A stretch of DNA of 64,000 nt from Ophiura sarsii (GCA_035610835.1 CM069454.1:2791117-2855116), one strand, 5' to 3'. Counted from the stretch's first letter, positions 23,800-36,002 are shown. Numbers and translations: made by a program. Notes: a model not told the origin generated them from the sequence alone.

Positions 23800-24970
23800 G
23801 TTGTCTCTCTTTGTGACTCCCTCTTGATTTCTATGTCGTAGTTAGATAAGAGCACAGTGATGTGTTAGTCTTTAATGACGGCAGATGTTAGCATTGTAGA
23901 GCATTACATTCAACACAAGCCGTCAAAGATGCATCAAGTGTAGCCACGAGAGGACCGTTATTGTGTACACTGTAAATGTTGAGGGTACACAAAAGATCAG
24001 AACAACCACTTACACAGACATGATTTTCAGATGGAGTGGTAGAACAATTTATTAGATTTTTCATGCATGACACTGTTAGCCTTTTTAAAAAGCGATCAAA
24101 CAGAAGCATTAACTCCCAGAAGGCACTATAAATTACACGATATACGATTATTCGGTCAAGACTGACATCCGGTCAAATGTGTACATGTCGGTCGCTCCCC
24201 CTCCCCCCCCCCCCCTCCCCCCCCCCCCCCCCCAATAATAGAGTCGTGTCGGTTGAGACTCGACACTGTCGGTCGAGATTGGCACTGTCGGGCAGTGTCC
24301 CGACCTGAGAGAAAAAATAGTAAAATAGTCTCCAAATGTGTACATAATAGTCTCCAAATGTATGCAGCAGTGGGCTAAATAAAGGAAAATGTTACAGAGA
24401 AAACTGGTGAAAACCTGAAGTATTGGTTATTATTTTCTCACAGTGCTATTTTTAGGACTGTGCGATTTTGTTTGCGACCGTGCGAATTTGTTTGACCTCT
24501 ACCCCCCCCCCCCCCCCCCCCCCCCCTCACTTACGTGACATTAACGAGGTAACTTTACAAAAATGTGGGGCAACCTTTTATGAAAGTTTCACTGCACTGA
24601 ATCAAATGGAGCGAGGGAAAAGTCAAAGAGAAACAAATTCAAACATATAAGCCTGCTTTCCATCAACTTAAATACATTTTTGGTTGACTCGATTTTCTAA
24701 ATGACCTAAGATGTAACCAGCGACTGTACAGATCCCCTTTTAACGGAATTACCGTTTCAATATATTATATTAACTTTGCATCCATGTTCTACTATAGTCG
24801 AAAGTTATGTATTATACATGTTATAGTGTCAAGTTAATGTTCATATTAATTCATGCATTCATTGTTATGCAAGCGCGGTGCAGTATCTGTGCAGTCAGGC
24901 GTGTCGGGGTGAGTGAACGTGTACATGGTATTACGCCGCAAATTTTTCATAAGGAATCGCCAATTCAATA
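23800..24970. other. Unassigned DNA with long C-runs
   Basis: C-runs at about 24196-24233 and 24502-24527. The latter is followed by CACTTACGTGACATTAACGA, resembling the inside of the hAT-type element at 5359, so this may be a decayed relative. No gene recognised. Confidence 0.4.
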
Positions 24971-24971
24971 T

Positions 24972-25010
24972 GTACGAGGGCTGGTCATTAAGTTATGAAA
25001 GTGACTGGTA
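24972..25010 (+). mobile_element. Single mariner-like terminus
   Basis: TACGAGGGCTGGTCATTAAG resembles the ends of animal mariner elements. No inverted partner was found, so it is an orphan fragment at best. Confidence 0.35.
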
Positions 25011-27510
25011 TGGGATGCATGAGTAATTCTATTGAGAGATAGTGTTATCAATATATGAACCTTCGTATTTCCAACAATGCACATTTGGATTTCTAAATTT
25101 GAACTATGACGTCATAGTATTAGCTTAACGGTAGTACACATTGGACACTGCTAAATCAATTATTTGGCGGGAAATTTGAAATGTTTGTAAGAAACACGTG
25201 GTAAGAAGATTGCATAACATGACACCAGAAGCAGGTAAATCCCATTTGTTGGCTTGCATATGATACCTAAGATAATAAATTTAATTCCCGTCAAATTTTA
25301 AATTGTTAGTATAAGAGGAAAAAGTAAGGAAAAGCAATTGAATGAAAAGTATACAAATATCAATATTTCAAATAACCCTTTTTCATTGAAAAATGCCCAG
25401 CAAGTAAATCACTTTTGTTGAGGAAAATTAAAAAAATTAGGACAAATCAAAGAAATTAACCAGTTTGCGCGATTCCATTAGATAGTTAACTAATTATCTG
25501 AACTTGTTCACTGAAACCTACAGAGAATATGCGCATGCGCAGACAGCAGATAATTTTGAACTGAGCCAAAAATGGCAAAAATCATGAATTTGACTATATA
25601 AAAGCTTACTGTGCCATCAAAATCTAATCGAAAACATTGAAAAATGCTTAAATGCATGAGAATAATTATGTTGATAATCAAAATGAAGATATACATGAAC
25701 TCATCATTCAAATATAGCTGCCACAACCTCTCTTATTACTGCTATCTTTAGAGCTACTATAGATGTGTAATGTTAGAGTAATCGCCACATAATTCCAACG
25801 GTTTGAGGACATTTTATGATCAGCCCCTTTTGGAATCCCCACTATTATTGCTTTACATATCACAAAAAGTTATTCAATTATAATCCCTCCATTGTTCTCT
25901 GTCCTTTGTTGTTTTTTATGGTTTATTTTTGCGGATTTTCCTTAATAAAATCGTATTTGAGATGGTCTCTTCTCTTTTGTATTAGGGAATTCAGATCTGT
26001 CCGTGGGGTTCCGTGCGGTTGCAGCCGGTTTCCATTGTTCTAAACAATGATATGCGGTCCACGCCGGTTGCCGCGCGGTCGAGTTTTGATTTGCTCCCTA
26101 ACGAGTCTTTGGTTTACGAAGTAAAGTTATAGTCTAAAACTGCCAAATTTGTCAAATTTGTTACCTTCTTAATCTTATTATCTGATTTTGCAAATGGAAC
26201 AGGTAGACTGCTATAGTTAAAATGTTTCGTTAACATTTGTTGAACGGATTATTTGTGTAGTCTGATTATATTTATATATATATGAGCATTTAATTCAAAA
26301 TATGGGCTATAAATTGGGATTTTTGACATTTGGAACGTGGTCTTGATTCTAAGTCCTTAACTTGTTGACCAGATTTTCTGTATTAAAATACAGAAAAACA
26401 ATATAATAAAACACGCGAGAAAAGAAAAGGAAATTAGATAACTCTAAATATATCTTGTTTTCCGTAAAATTATAACGGCATATCTGAAATCTTCCGTCGT
26501 CTCCGGGGAATTGTTTGTACAACTCAGCGTACAAACGAGCATAATATTATTGTTCTATTTATGTCTACGCCAGCAGTAGCGTTAGTACAATCAACCAATT
26601 ATAGCAACCGTCCTACATGCTATAATGAAATGCAATTAGTATTACTCAATATATGATTTCATAGATTGCTTTCATATAAAGGAGGTGTTATTGGGATAAA
26701 GGAGCATTCGTCATTTGGACTGATGGCGTATGATAATGCAGGGCTGTTCGAAAGTTGTAGTTGTAATTTGGCATTTGTAGGTTATTTCTTCCATATTAGG
26801 CCCGAAATCTCTAGCTTTTTCATGAATGTTATTATTTTACATGATTTCACTGTTTCCACCAATTTAGAGCAAAAATCCCGGATCTTAGAATATAGGCAGC
26901 CTGTCGTACCTAAGATAGATATTATTGGCTTGTAGCGGGGGGAAATGCCGGTTAACCCCCACAAAAGGGATTGTTTTTAAGCAGAAGACATCTTGATCTT
27001 CAATAAAAACAATGATTTGAATGAACCAGCTAGCTCTAAAGGTGAGACAAATTAACACGAACTTTACCTCTAAACCACACAAAGCAATAGGGTACTTATT
27101 TGGTGGTGTGTGACCATATCGGCTGAACCATTCAATTCAACCTAGAAACACAATAGATGTTGCTCTTGAATAATTTAATGTTCATGAAATCTTTCTAGGA
27201 TTCCCTGTAAGAGTTAATTTCTCACCATAGATATCAAAGAAAGCCACCAACAACCATTTTAGAACATTTATGGTTCATATCTTTTGAGCCAAACGACCTT
27301 AGTGATGATGAAAGGGTATTATAATGGACTATGAGAAATCCATTACAGAGGCAAGCGGGTATCAATCATTTTGAGATAATGTATAGTATAAAAGCATCCA
27401 TGGGTGGATTCAAGTTACAGAAGTCAGCTGTTGCTAGCAAACTTGAATTGTCTTGGCAATTTTAAAATGTAGCAAGGCAAAACAGAAAGAAAAATTATGT
27501 GTGTTAAATG
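25011..27510. other. Unassigned AT-rich DNA
   Basis: No recognised gene, RNA or repeat in about 2.5 kb. Frames of 60-90 codons have no motif. Confidence 0.5.
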
Positions 27511-27852
27511 AAAATAGTAGACCCCGACTTCGCTCCTCTTCTGATGCTACCAGGCTTTTTGTGCCTCTATCTAAACATCAAGCTGGTAATAATTCCTTTC
27601 ATGCAATTCCTTTCATGTCTTTTCACTAAATCGTTATTTGGCAAATCTGTATCTATATTGACTTTTGCGCTTCAATTGTAGTTTGCCTTTTACTCATTTA
27701 TATAGTTTGTTAATTTGTTATGGCATTTTATGGTTGTAAAGGTTGTGCGTTTTCTTAATTTTTAATTTTTAATTTATTGATTTTATCTGTGTGCGGCGCA
27801 TTGAGTTTCCTTGCGGTTTGAAATGCGTCTTTTAAATGCCTGTTTATTATTA
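27511..27852 (+). mobile_element. LINE 3' end, decayed
   Basis: The start reads, with errors, as a LINE ORF2 tail (LRSSSDATRLFVPLSKHQAG). It is followed by a 3' UTR ending in GTGCGGCGCATTGAG, AAATGCGTCTTTTAAATGCC and TTATTATTATCATTATTATG. That (ATT)-rich end is typical of CR1/L2-like elements. Confidence 0.6.
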
Positions 27853-28035
27853 TCATTATTATGTGGCCCCGACTTTGGAAATCAGCTCCCGATCAGCATC
27901 AGAGAGGCCCGTCCGTCTGTATCTTCAAACGCCGGTTAAAAAACGAATTTGTTTCCCAAGTACTGATTTTTTTTATCTTTGCATGACTTGTGTTTATTAT
28001 TTTTTTTGTATTTTTCTTGTATATAATGCTGTTTT
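27853..28035 (+). pseudogene. Second LINE ORF2 C-terminal fragment
   Basis: With one frameshift after VAPTL the translation becomes W-KSAPDQ, then IFKRRLKNEFVS, the usual end of CR1/L2-type ORF2 (VAPTLWNSLP, FKRRLKT-LF). It lies directly after another LINE 3' end, in the same orientation. Confidence 0.55.
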
Positions 28036-29468
28036 TTAAATGCTTGTTATTATACTATTTTTAAAACATAGTATAGCTGTTTTAAGTATTCTACCACACA
28101 CTTTCTTATAAAGAAGATGGTGGATGCAAACTGTTTTTGGGCAGTATGGTTCGGCTTTCAATATATATACCAACACTGACAGAATGGGATCCTTAATCAG
28201 TATCACAAGACAATTCAACGAGGGAATGTACTCTGGGATTATTAATGAGGATCACTACTTGAACCAGTAGAAGATCACCACATTTTGTATACAACGTTGG
28301 TTTAATTTGGCACATACACCAATGTTCTTGATGGTTGAAACATTATATTATTAACCCTAACAGTCCTATATACTACGAATTATTACGCAAAATCCTCTCC
28401 CCAAGCGCATGCTTTTTATTTGTCTTTATAACATTTGCAACAATTATTCATGATGGTCAGCAACAGTACAGGATTTTGTAACTGAAATCCACCCATGCTT
28501 TTGGGGCTTTAACACTGAAAATGAATGACAAACTTGCCTCTGGAATGTATTCAGCATTGTGGAATTATTGAAGAAATGCCCCTTTATCATATTTGAGAAC
28601 ATCATAACATTTCTAAAATAGTCGTTAAGTAGCCATCTTGAATTTTTCATATTGAGTACAATTAACCCATATCCTACATGTCATAATACTAGTAGGTTTT
28701 AGAATAATTTCATATAAATAAGATGAGAGCAACATCTACATTATGTTTCTAAGTTATATTTCATGCTGGAAACAACTTCAGAATAATAAAATAACTACTG
28801 TAGGCCTATACAGACACCTAAATAACGTGTCCTGGTTAAGGTGATCAAAAGTTATGTCAGCCATCTTGCATTCCATGCTGAATACAGCCTCCAAATCATA
28901 AAATAACCACCGTATTAGATTCCTAGTCATAAAATTAGTCAAAAAAGATACCTCAATCTTGTCTCTGGGTTAATATGTCCAGAAGTTATGTGATTTTCTA
29001 AATTCCAAGATGGCTTCTGGGGGCCATTTTGGATATTACTACAAAACATATGCTGCAGAACAGTCTTAAGAATGGGTCATTGCTTGAGAATAAGTGTTTA
29101 AAAAGCTGGCCTACCACTTTGATAGTTCGCCACAGACGAACCAAAGACCAAAGGCACCCTGCTAGCAATCACAGATTAAATGATAATTGAGTTTGACAAG
29201 TGGGCATTGCATGGCCCAAAATTGTCCTTGGTATGGTAGCTTAGTACTGCTGATAGTACCTGCACTGCTATGAGTGTATCACAGTGGTTCCATGATACTA
29301 GCATACCGTATACCATGCATACTATTACTAGATACAATGTTTACAAGTCAAAAATTGAAATGAGAATACCAATTTTCCTCATTTTATATGTGAGCCTATT
29401 GTAGACCCTTATTTTATTGTATCCCAATAGTTACTGTGTTTCAAAATAATTCCACTCTAGCTAAATAC
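28036..29468. other. Unassigned AT-rich DNA
   Basis: No recognised gene or repeat. Confidence 0.5.
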
Positions 29469-29921
29469 ATATGTGATGCGATCTGTGAAAACCCGCCACA
29501 TGTCGGGATTTTTCATATTGGAGATATTTATATCATAATAAAGCTGAATCTGTGCTGATTACAGAACTGTTTCGATAATTTGTCTACAGTCACTACAACA
29601 AAAGTTATGAGTGAATGATAATTGAGATGTCATAAAACGCTACAAAACAAGAAATCATGAAAACAGGCCATAAAAGATACATAGTTCAATAGAATAACAT
29701 TATAAGGCTACTTAGAAAAGTGACTTAAGTAAGTTTTTGAAGGTGAAATTTCATATAAAGGTGATGACCCAAAGTAATAGAAATTAATTTTCTAAACAAA
29801 ATCTTAAAAAAAGTTTACAAAAAAGTTTTGTTTTTTTTATTTTTTTATTTTTTATTTTACCCATAATCCCTATTTCACATTTTGCGACATCCGACGGGTT
29901 TTCACAGATCGCATCACATAT
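29469..29921. mobile_element. Miniature inverted-repeat element
   Basis: The 27-bp ends (29469-29495 and 29895-29921) are exact inverted copies beginning ATATGTGATGCGATCTGTGA. Similarity continues a few bases inward. The 453-bp unit has no coding capacity. The target duplication is unclear, so no superfamily is assigned. Confidence 0.8.
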
Positions 29922-29959
29922 TTATTTGCTTGGTATATTAGGCCAAATAAAAAAATTAA

Positions 29960-30252
29960 CATGTTTAGCGTCCTGTCTTTTTCAAAAGAGGAAGGGGGAG
30001 GCCCTTTTTATTTTAGTTTTTTTGCACTTTTTGGAGCAAAATCGTCCCGATTAGCGACAAAATTTGTGAACCTGAAAGAGGAGGAGGCCTCCTTAAATTG
30101 TTTAAAATGCATATAAGAGAGAACCAAAGCTGTTTCAAACATCTTAAAACTCTGAAACACCTGAACAAAAAAGTTATGACTGAAATAATGAAGAAAAAAA
30201 AGAAATTTGAAGCAAACCCAAAAAAGGAAGCGGGAGGGGACGTTAAACATGT
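29960..30252. mobile_element. Possible short inverted-repeat element
   Basis: ACATGTTTAGCGTCC on the left is mirrored by GGACGTTAAACATGT on the right, with purine-rich stretches inside both ends. Termini are short and the target duplication is not clear. Confidence 0.4.
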
Positions 30253-30253
30253 A

Positions 30254-30265
30254 TTTATTTTTATT
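30254..30265 (-). promoter_or_regulatory. Candidate polyadenylation signals
   Basis: Two AATAAA hexamers read on the minus strand (30254-30259 and 30260-30265), about 125 bp beyond the stop codon of the P2X7-C-like gene. Confidence 0.4.
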
Positions 30266-30384
30266 TTGCCTTATTAGGGACATTATTTAAATTGCCAGTT
30301 CTCTGTATCATTTTTATGGTAATATAATGTATGTCCATTCCTGTAGAATTTGATTGAACTTGAACTTTATATAGGCGTAAATAT

Positions 30385-31430
30385 TTAGTTCCATTTGTGT
30401 CCCATGTATGGTACACCTGGAGGGTTTGGATATAATCCGCGGACTTGTTCAACTACGCATTCTGGTAGTATTTCCCGCTTGCTCCACACTTCTGTACCCT
30501 CATCACCAGTTGAAGAACGAGCCTTTTTATGTATATATTTGGGATGATTCCAGCCTCCACAGTTGGCGATTATTTTCCAAAATTTCTTATAGCGCTCTTT
30601 GCGCAAACCAGCATTGTTCTTATGCGGAGCCTGTCCATCTCCTAACCAAGTGTAATTGCGATGTGTTACACATGGATCCACAAAACAAAATTCACAGCCT
30701 CCATGAACCTCATCTGTATCTTCTGTTGTATCATGTTCATCTTGCTCTTGATCTTCTTGCGAACTTTCCTCGTTAGCAGTTGCACTCATGCAGGAATCAT
30801 TAACGTCAACTATTCTTGGTTGTCCCGAGTTAGAATCACGACAGACTGTTGAAAAAGCGGAATGATAATGGTAAATTATTTTGAACATATGCAGCACATA
30901 ACAATTATGTACATGACCAAATATACAAGTTAATTAAAGAACTTGAGATATTTAACTTAGGGTCAGAATAAATATTAGAATCAGGCATGACTAGTAGTAG
31001 TAGCCTACATGTACATGTATTTGTGTCTCTGAAATTGGAAATGGACCATGACTCAATTCATTGTGATTAGCAAATGGAATTGATGAGAAAGTGATGAGAA
31101 TTTTAATAATTAAAATCCAAATAAGTTTTTTTAAACAAACAAACAAGCAAATGTATAGGAAACACCAAGTATTTAGGTCACCTAGCAAAGTTGAACTTGC
31201 TGCATAGAATATAATACATTTTTACATTAAAATTATTATGATTTAAAATTTGAATTTACATCCCAACAATCTGAATCATTTTTAAAATGCTAGTAATAAA
31301 AAATGACCAATAAAATGGTTTACATACCATTATCAGGCAGTGGCAAGTTCCATCCATAAAATGTGTACACTCCATGTAAAACCTCTAGTTGTTCTTCTGT
31401 ACAATCAAGTACAACTTTAACAGATGCCAT
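30385..31430 (-). CDS. P2X7-C-terminal-domain-like protein, two exons
   Basis: Predicted exons are 31430-31328 and 30845-30385, with a GT-AG intron between (donor G/GTATGT, acceptor TTTTTCAACAG). Joining them keeps one frame and gives 187 residues. Residues 1-34 form a short conserved-looking N-terminus with LDCTEEQLEVLH and FYGWN. Residues 60-80 are acidic. Residues 85-96 (C-x2-C-x4-C-x2-H) look like a metal-binding cluster. Residues 115-124 contain RKERYKKFW, and 158-186 contain REILPECVV, LYPNPPG and YMGHKW. The last two blocks match the pattern of the P2X7 receptor intracellular C-terminal domain. There is no membrane segment, so it is not a receptor. Such stand-alone domains are common in invertebrate genomes. 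Its divergent neighbour is a DDE transposase gene, suggesting it is an accessory protein of a mobile element, but that role is inferred. Confidence 0.75.
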
Positions 31431-32106
31431 TTTGATAATTTGTTGTCTTTCACAAGGTATTATCAAAAGATTGGTAACACTGAAATCCAAGATTTTGCAG
31501 TAATCTGAAGAAGTTGGGCAATTATATTCACTATGTAAAGAAACTAAGTGTAAAATGGTGAAAAAGCAATTAATGTGTGCATACAAAATATGGCCCTGAC
31601 CGTCTGTTAACAGCATGGTATATGATATCATTATGATGTATGTTTATGGTTCATAATTATGTTACATCACTACTGGACATGGTTATAACATTTTTTGTAT
31701 GTATACCTTTTTACATTTGAACTGATTCAAACTACATGTATTCACATTTTCTATTGTCCTACATTATTTGGAAGTGTGATTTTGACCAAAAATGAATAAC
31801 AATATGAATGTTATTTGAAACTGGTAAAAAATTGAATACAATTTTGTATACCACAACATTTACGAAATGGAAATGTTCACCCAATATCCAAGGTCCCCTT
31901 TGAAAATAATGGAGTGGTCTTTCCTTACGAACACCAATCAAATGCAAGGTTACCATTTTTCAAATTAGTTAACATTCAACTGATTCTACACACATGTAAC
32001 ATGGTAGCTTACCAAGTTGCACATTATTCACAAACGTTTGACATATTCAGGATATTATTTTACAAAATATACTTCTAAATTGCATTTTTCAAGCATTTAT
32101 ATCACT
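31431..32106. promoter_or_regulatory. Divergent intergenic region between the P2X7-C-like and transposase genes
   Basis: About 0.68 kb separates the two start codons, which point away from each other, so both promoters should lie here. The region is AT-rich. I could not single out a convincing TATA box or shared motif. It may also contain 5' untranslated exons. Confidence 0.45.
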
Positions 32107-33975
32107 ATGGATGCTTTGCTTGATATCACCAATAACCAGTCTGTGAGAACTGTACGCAAGAAGAAACGCTTGTCTGATGGAACCATCAAGGAATATAACT
32201 ACCAACGTCCAGTCCGAATAAAGACTGTTATTGATGCATCATTTAAATCAGAAGCTGAAAAATGGGATTTTGATGAAAAACTGAGGTCTGCGAAGGAGCT
32301 AACTGGAATACACAATATTTCCAATGCCGATTTACTGAATCATTTACTGGATACATTCATAATAATAATAATAATAATAATGGCATTTATAATGCGCCGT
32401 CAATCTAGGTAAAACTATTCCGAGGCGCAAGATATAAAACAAAAATACAAATTAACATGAAAAATACATAAACAAGGATTCATCGAGACAAAGACAGTGA
32501 CATCAACTCCATCTGCTTCATCTGCCGCCGACTTCAACCCTATAGAAAATATGGACATTGAAACGCAACAAGATGATAATGCAGATCCTGATGAGACTGA
32601 TGAGTTGCTGGAAGAAGAAGATGAGACATTTGATTCGTTTGCAGCATTTATTTGTGAAGACAAATGTATCGACGAACTAATCAACAAAATTCAATACCAC
32701 AACGCTACTTGTCATGGAAAATTTACCTCTACAAAGAAAATGAACGGACATGTTGCTTGTGTTGAATTAGTATGTGATAAAGTTTCGCGGTATCAAATCA
32801 AGTGGTCGTCATCGTCACAGTTTGGAAAAACTACCGCAGAAATGCAAGTAAATATGAGCATGATGAATGCGTTCTTGTCTAGTGGCGTTCACCCTGCCCA
32901 ATATGAGCGTTTGTGTACATATGGACGAATTGGAATGCTATCATGGAGACAGAGGAAAAAGATGTCGTCAACAATGTCCTCCATGACAGAAATGTTATTG
33001 AAAGAATCTATCAGTGATGCGGTTGCAGAGGAAATGCAAAAAACTGAACAGAATGGAGGAGACACCAACACATTGTCAATTATGACTGATGCTAGGCATG
33101 CTTGCCGAAAAAACTCGTATCATACTGACCATGTTGCTCTTAGTCAGTTAACCCATAAGGTTGTGGACATACAACATGTAACGAAAGAGGATGACATTTG
33201 TTCCCAGAGACATGAGGCATTGGCATGCAGGCGAATGTACGATGCATTTGATGCAAAGAACATACAAGTAGCAGATCATGCCCATGATAGGAATTTATCT
33301 GTAAATAATATAATCAAGACCCGGGATGGAACAACGAACTCTAACGACAGATGGCACGCTACCAAGCCTATACCAGCCAAAATTAAGAAGATCGGCAGTG
33401 GTGCCAAGAAAAACATAGGAAAGACTTGGCATCCACAACTGGCAGACAAAGGTGCACTTCTGCGAAACCATGTCTTTTGGTCTATTGACCATTGTAACAA
33501 AGATCCAGACCGTTTGAAACAACTTATACTGAGTGCAATATCCCATTTCCAAAATATACATGACCAATGTCATGTTGATTCTCCATGCAGGAACAGTGAT
33601 TATATTCCCGACTTTATAATTGTAACCGATTCAAGTGCAATAACATTTCTTAATGATGTGGTCAAAGGCCTAACAGCATATCACAACGCTCAGGATTATG
33701 TCCATGGAAAGGATACTTATTATGTTGAAAGTTGCAACAATGTTGCTCTCGTCTACCTTGGCAAAAGGATTCATTATCGCAATGAAGCATACTGCATCAG
33801 ACAAGCCCTCTGGCTTTTAGATTGGAACGAGAATGTGGACAGAGAATACACATCAATTAGCCATCTCATGCACGTCGCCAATTCTAGAAGCCAGAAGGGA
33901 CGCAAGAATTATATAAAAAAACATACAATTTTGTCCGAGCTATATGGAACTTGTGGGTCAATATATCAAAATTAG
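32107..33975 (+). pseudogene. RNase H-like DDE transposase gene, interrupted by a LINE 3' end
   Basis: The first part runs from ATG 32107 to the insertion at 32361 and the second from 32484 to the TAG at 33973-33975, both in the same frame. Without the insert and one target-duplication copy the frame is continuous for 581 codons. The N-terminus has RTVRKKKRLSDGT, a likely nuclear or DNA-contact basic patch, then an acidic linker. Family-like landmarks follow: SIMTDARH, ADHAHDRNLS, NDRWHATK and TYYVESCNN. I propose D, D and E in TDARH (codon 33088), HDRN (33286) and VESC (33727) as the catalytic triad. The order D, D, W-H-K block, E resembles a transposase family widespread in cnidarians, molluscs and fish. 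A premature TAG at 32410 within the insert should truncate the product. The family name is uncertain; KDZ- and MULE-like groups are alternatives. Confidence 0.75.
32361..32477 (-). mobile_element. 117-bp LINE 3' end inserted in the transposase gene
   Basis: On the minus strand this reads as the last about 115 bp of the LINE at 57092-58042: same CTTGTTTATGTATTTTTCAT, GCGCCTCGGAATAGTTTTAC and GCGCATTATAAATGCC, then (ATT)n. It is flanked by ATTCAT on both sides (32355-32360 and 32478-32483), a 6-bp target duplication. Strong 5' truncation is typical of LINE insertion. Confidence 0.9.
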
Positions 33976-34039
33976 ATGACACTGAGTCTGTGAATGAAGA
34001 TGAAACTGATGTATGAAGCATTATTTTTACACATAAAGG

Positions 34040-34570
34040 TTCCTGACAAGATGCTATTATGCCATTTTGCAAAGTCTATGAATCATTACAAGCATGCACT
34101 TGCAAACAAAGACAAAATAACTAAAATCGTCACAATTTGACAAATCATCCATGAAATTGATTAGATAATTTACAAGTTATAATAATCAATTGATAAAAAC
34201 TATTTTGGAACCAACTAAATTCTTCTATATGATTGCCTTTGTTTGTACATTGTGCACTATTATATATTGGAAGCATCAAGCATTTGTGAATAGGCCTAAA
34301 TGCCTAAATGGTTCATTAGGATGGACACATATATAATGTTACTGTAAATACTGAGTATTGAGTGCTTTTCGAGCTGTAGCTCAATAAGCAATAAAATCCC
34401 ATAGAAATTTGATTTATTGCAACAACAAAAAAATAAAATAATTATGCGTCTTGTTGAACATAATGCATATGAAATTCAAAATTTAATTTAGTACAAATTT
34501 CCCCACTAACTTTATAATGTATCAGACTTTGTAATAAAATGGCATAATAGCATAGCACTTTAGTCAGGAA
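34040..34570. mobile_element. Inverted-repeat element downstream of the transposase gene
   Basis: The left end TTCCTGAC, then TGCTATTATGCCATTTT, is mirrored by AAAATGGCATAATAGCA and GTCAGGAA at the right. The 531-bp unit has no coding capacity. AATAAA at 34390 lies inside it and could serve the transposase gene. Target duplication unclear. Confidence 0.55.
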
Positions 34571-34800
34571 TTTAAGTGTAATTTTCTAAACCAATCAGGA
34601 TGCAATGTGATGCAATTTTGTGTATACTCATTTTGTGTTTCCTGACAACTAATCTAACCTATGGCTGAGCTTTGTAATGTAATTGTAATGTAGGCCTATT
34701 CATGTCAATTATATAGGTACTTTTGCTTTGGTGGATTGGTGTTTTGTTGCAATATGCTTCATCCATCCGTATACTTTTATTTTATAATTAACAAATCATT

Positions 34801-36002
34801 CGGCCGAGTGCACCAATGACGGGTAACTTATTAGGGAGGTAAGCTACCTCCCTAGTAGTTATGCTCTAATTGTAGCATAACTTACTAACGATGTAATTCT
34901 TAGAGCATAATTGGCGAGTAACACCAGAATAGCTACTAGCGAGGTAAATATCCACATTCATCAGCATCGTCCCCTTACAAAATCAAGTGTCGCATATGCC
35001 AAGTGTTAACCTATAGTTTATTGTAAAATTCTGACGTGGATGGTCCTCCGTAATATTAAAAACGTGTCGTCACTCGCTAGGTCATAGGTGAGTGTAAATC
35101 AAGAACACGTGGAGTCGGACTGCGATCCGGAAAAAAATGATGCCATTTTATGGCCAAAAATTTCGAAGTTTGTTTATCACTTTTTCAAAAATAAGGACTA
35201 TCATGACATTACAAACATATTTTGGGCGAGGGGCACATACAAACATTGCACCAAAAAGCACAATTTTAATGAAAAACACAAGCACCCGATGGAAACAATT
35301 ATATACAATTATAACACATCTCTTAACACAAATACCTCCGTGGCGTGGACACCGTGTCCTACGCTTGTTAATCGCGGAACCCCGGTTCGACTCCCAGACC
35401 ACGCGCGGCACGATATCCTTTTTTTTCTTTTTCTACCCTTCCTCTCACAATAATGTTGAAACTTGTTTTATCAGTTTTTAATTAATAAAAACAATAATAA
35501 GTTTATGTATTTAGTCATTATTTAAGACCCTTGGACAATTAGTACACTTTGGTCAAAATATGACCCAAAGTCGGTGCGATTAGTGTTTGAATGGGTAAAA
35601 GGAATTGATCTAAATTTTGACTAAAAAAGATCACCAAATTGCATGAATGGATTTTCAAAAATATAAAAATCTTTCAGCTTATGAGGGGTCACATTCCACT
35701 TCAAATAAACACCCCCTGGGCATGCAAGTGCAATTGGTTCTTCAGCATCAGCGAATCATCCCCTTCAATGTTCACAATAAATGTACGCTATATACTGCTA
35801 GAATCGACTGACTTGTGGCATAAAACGTTATGCCCCAACTTACTCTTGGGTCCGGTCAGGTATAACATTTAGCGTAAATAACCCGCCAGTTACTAGCCTA
35901 GTAGCTTACCCCGCATTGGCGCTCTCAAAATGTTGGGTTACGCCTCAGTTACTAGCGAGGTAGCGCTATTCTTCAGCTACCCGTCATTGGTGCACTCGGC
36001 CG
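34801..36002. mobile_element. 1.2-kb element with CGGCCGAGTGCACC ends and TAGCGAGGTA repeats
   Basis: The inverted ends CGGCCGAGTGCACCAATGAC and their complement are about 25 bp long. Just inside both ends lie repeated TACTAGCGAGGTA-like words in both orientations (for example near 34935, 35890 and 35951), a subterminal array. The interior holds a tRNA-like segment and a 121-codon frame of no recognised type. Target duplication was not evident. Confidence 0.7.
35338..35407 (+). repeat. tRNA-Asn-like sequence inside the 34.8-36.0 kb element
   Basis: Box B GGTTCGACTCC matches the consensus, and TTGTTAATC resembles an anticodon loop with GTT. The box A region (TGGCGTGGACACCG) is poor and the D-arm does not pair well. 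It is followed by T-rich DNA from 35418. A tRNA-derived SINE fragment is likelier than a gene. Confidence 0.45.

Noticed and set aside
32497..33975. 492-codon frame taken as a complete gene
   Set aside because: Its first codon is GTG, and it is continuous in frame with the sequence before the LINE insertion, so the true start lies upstream at 32107 or in an earlier exon.
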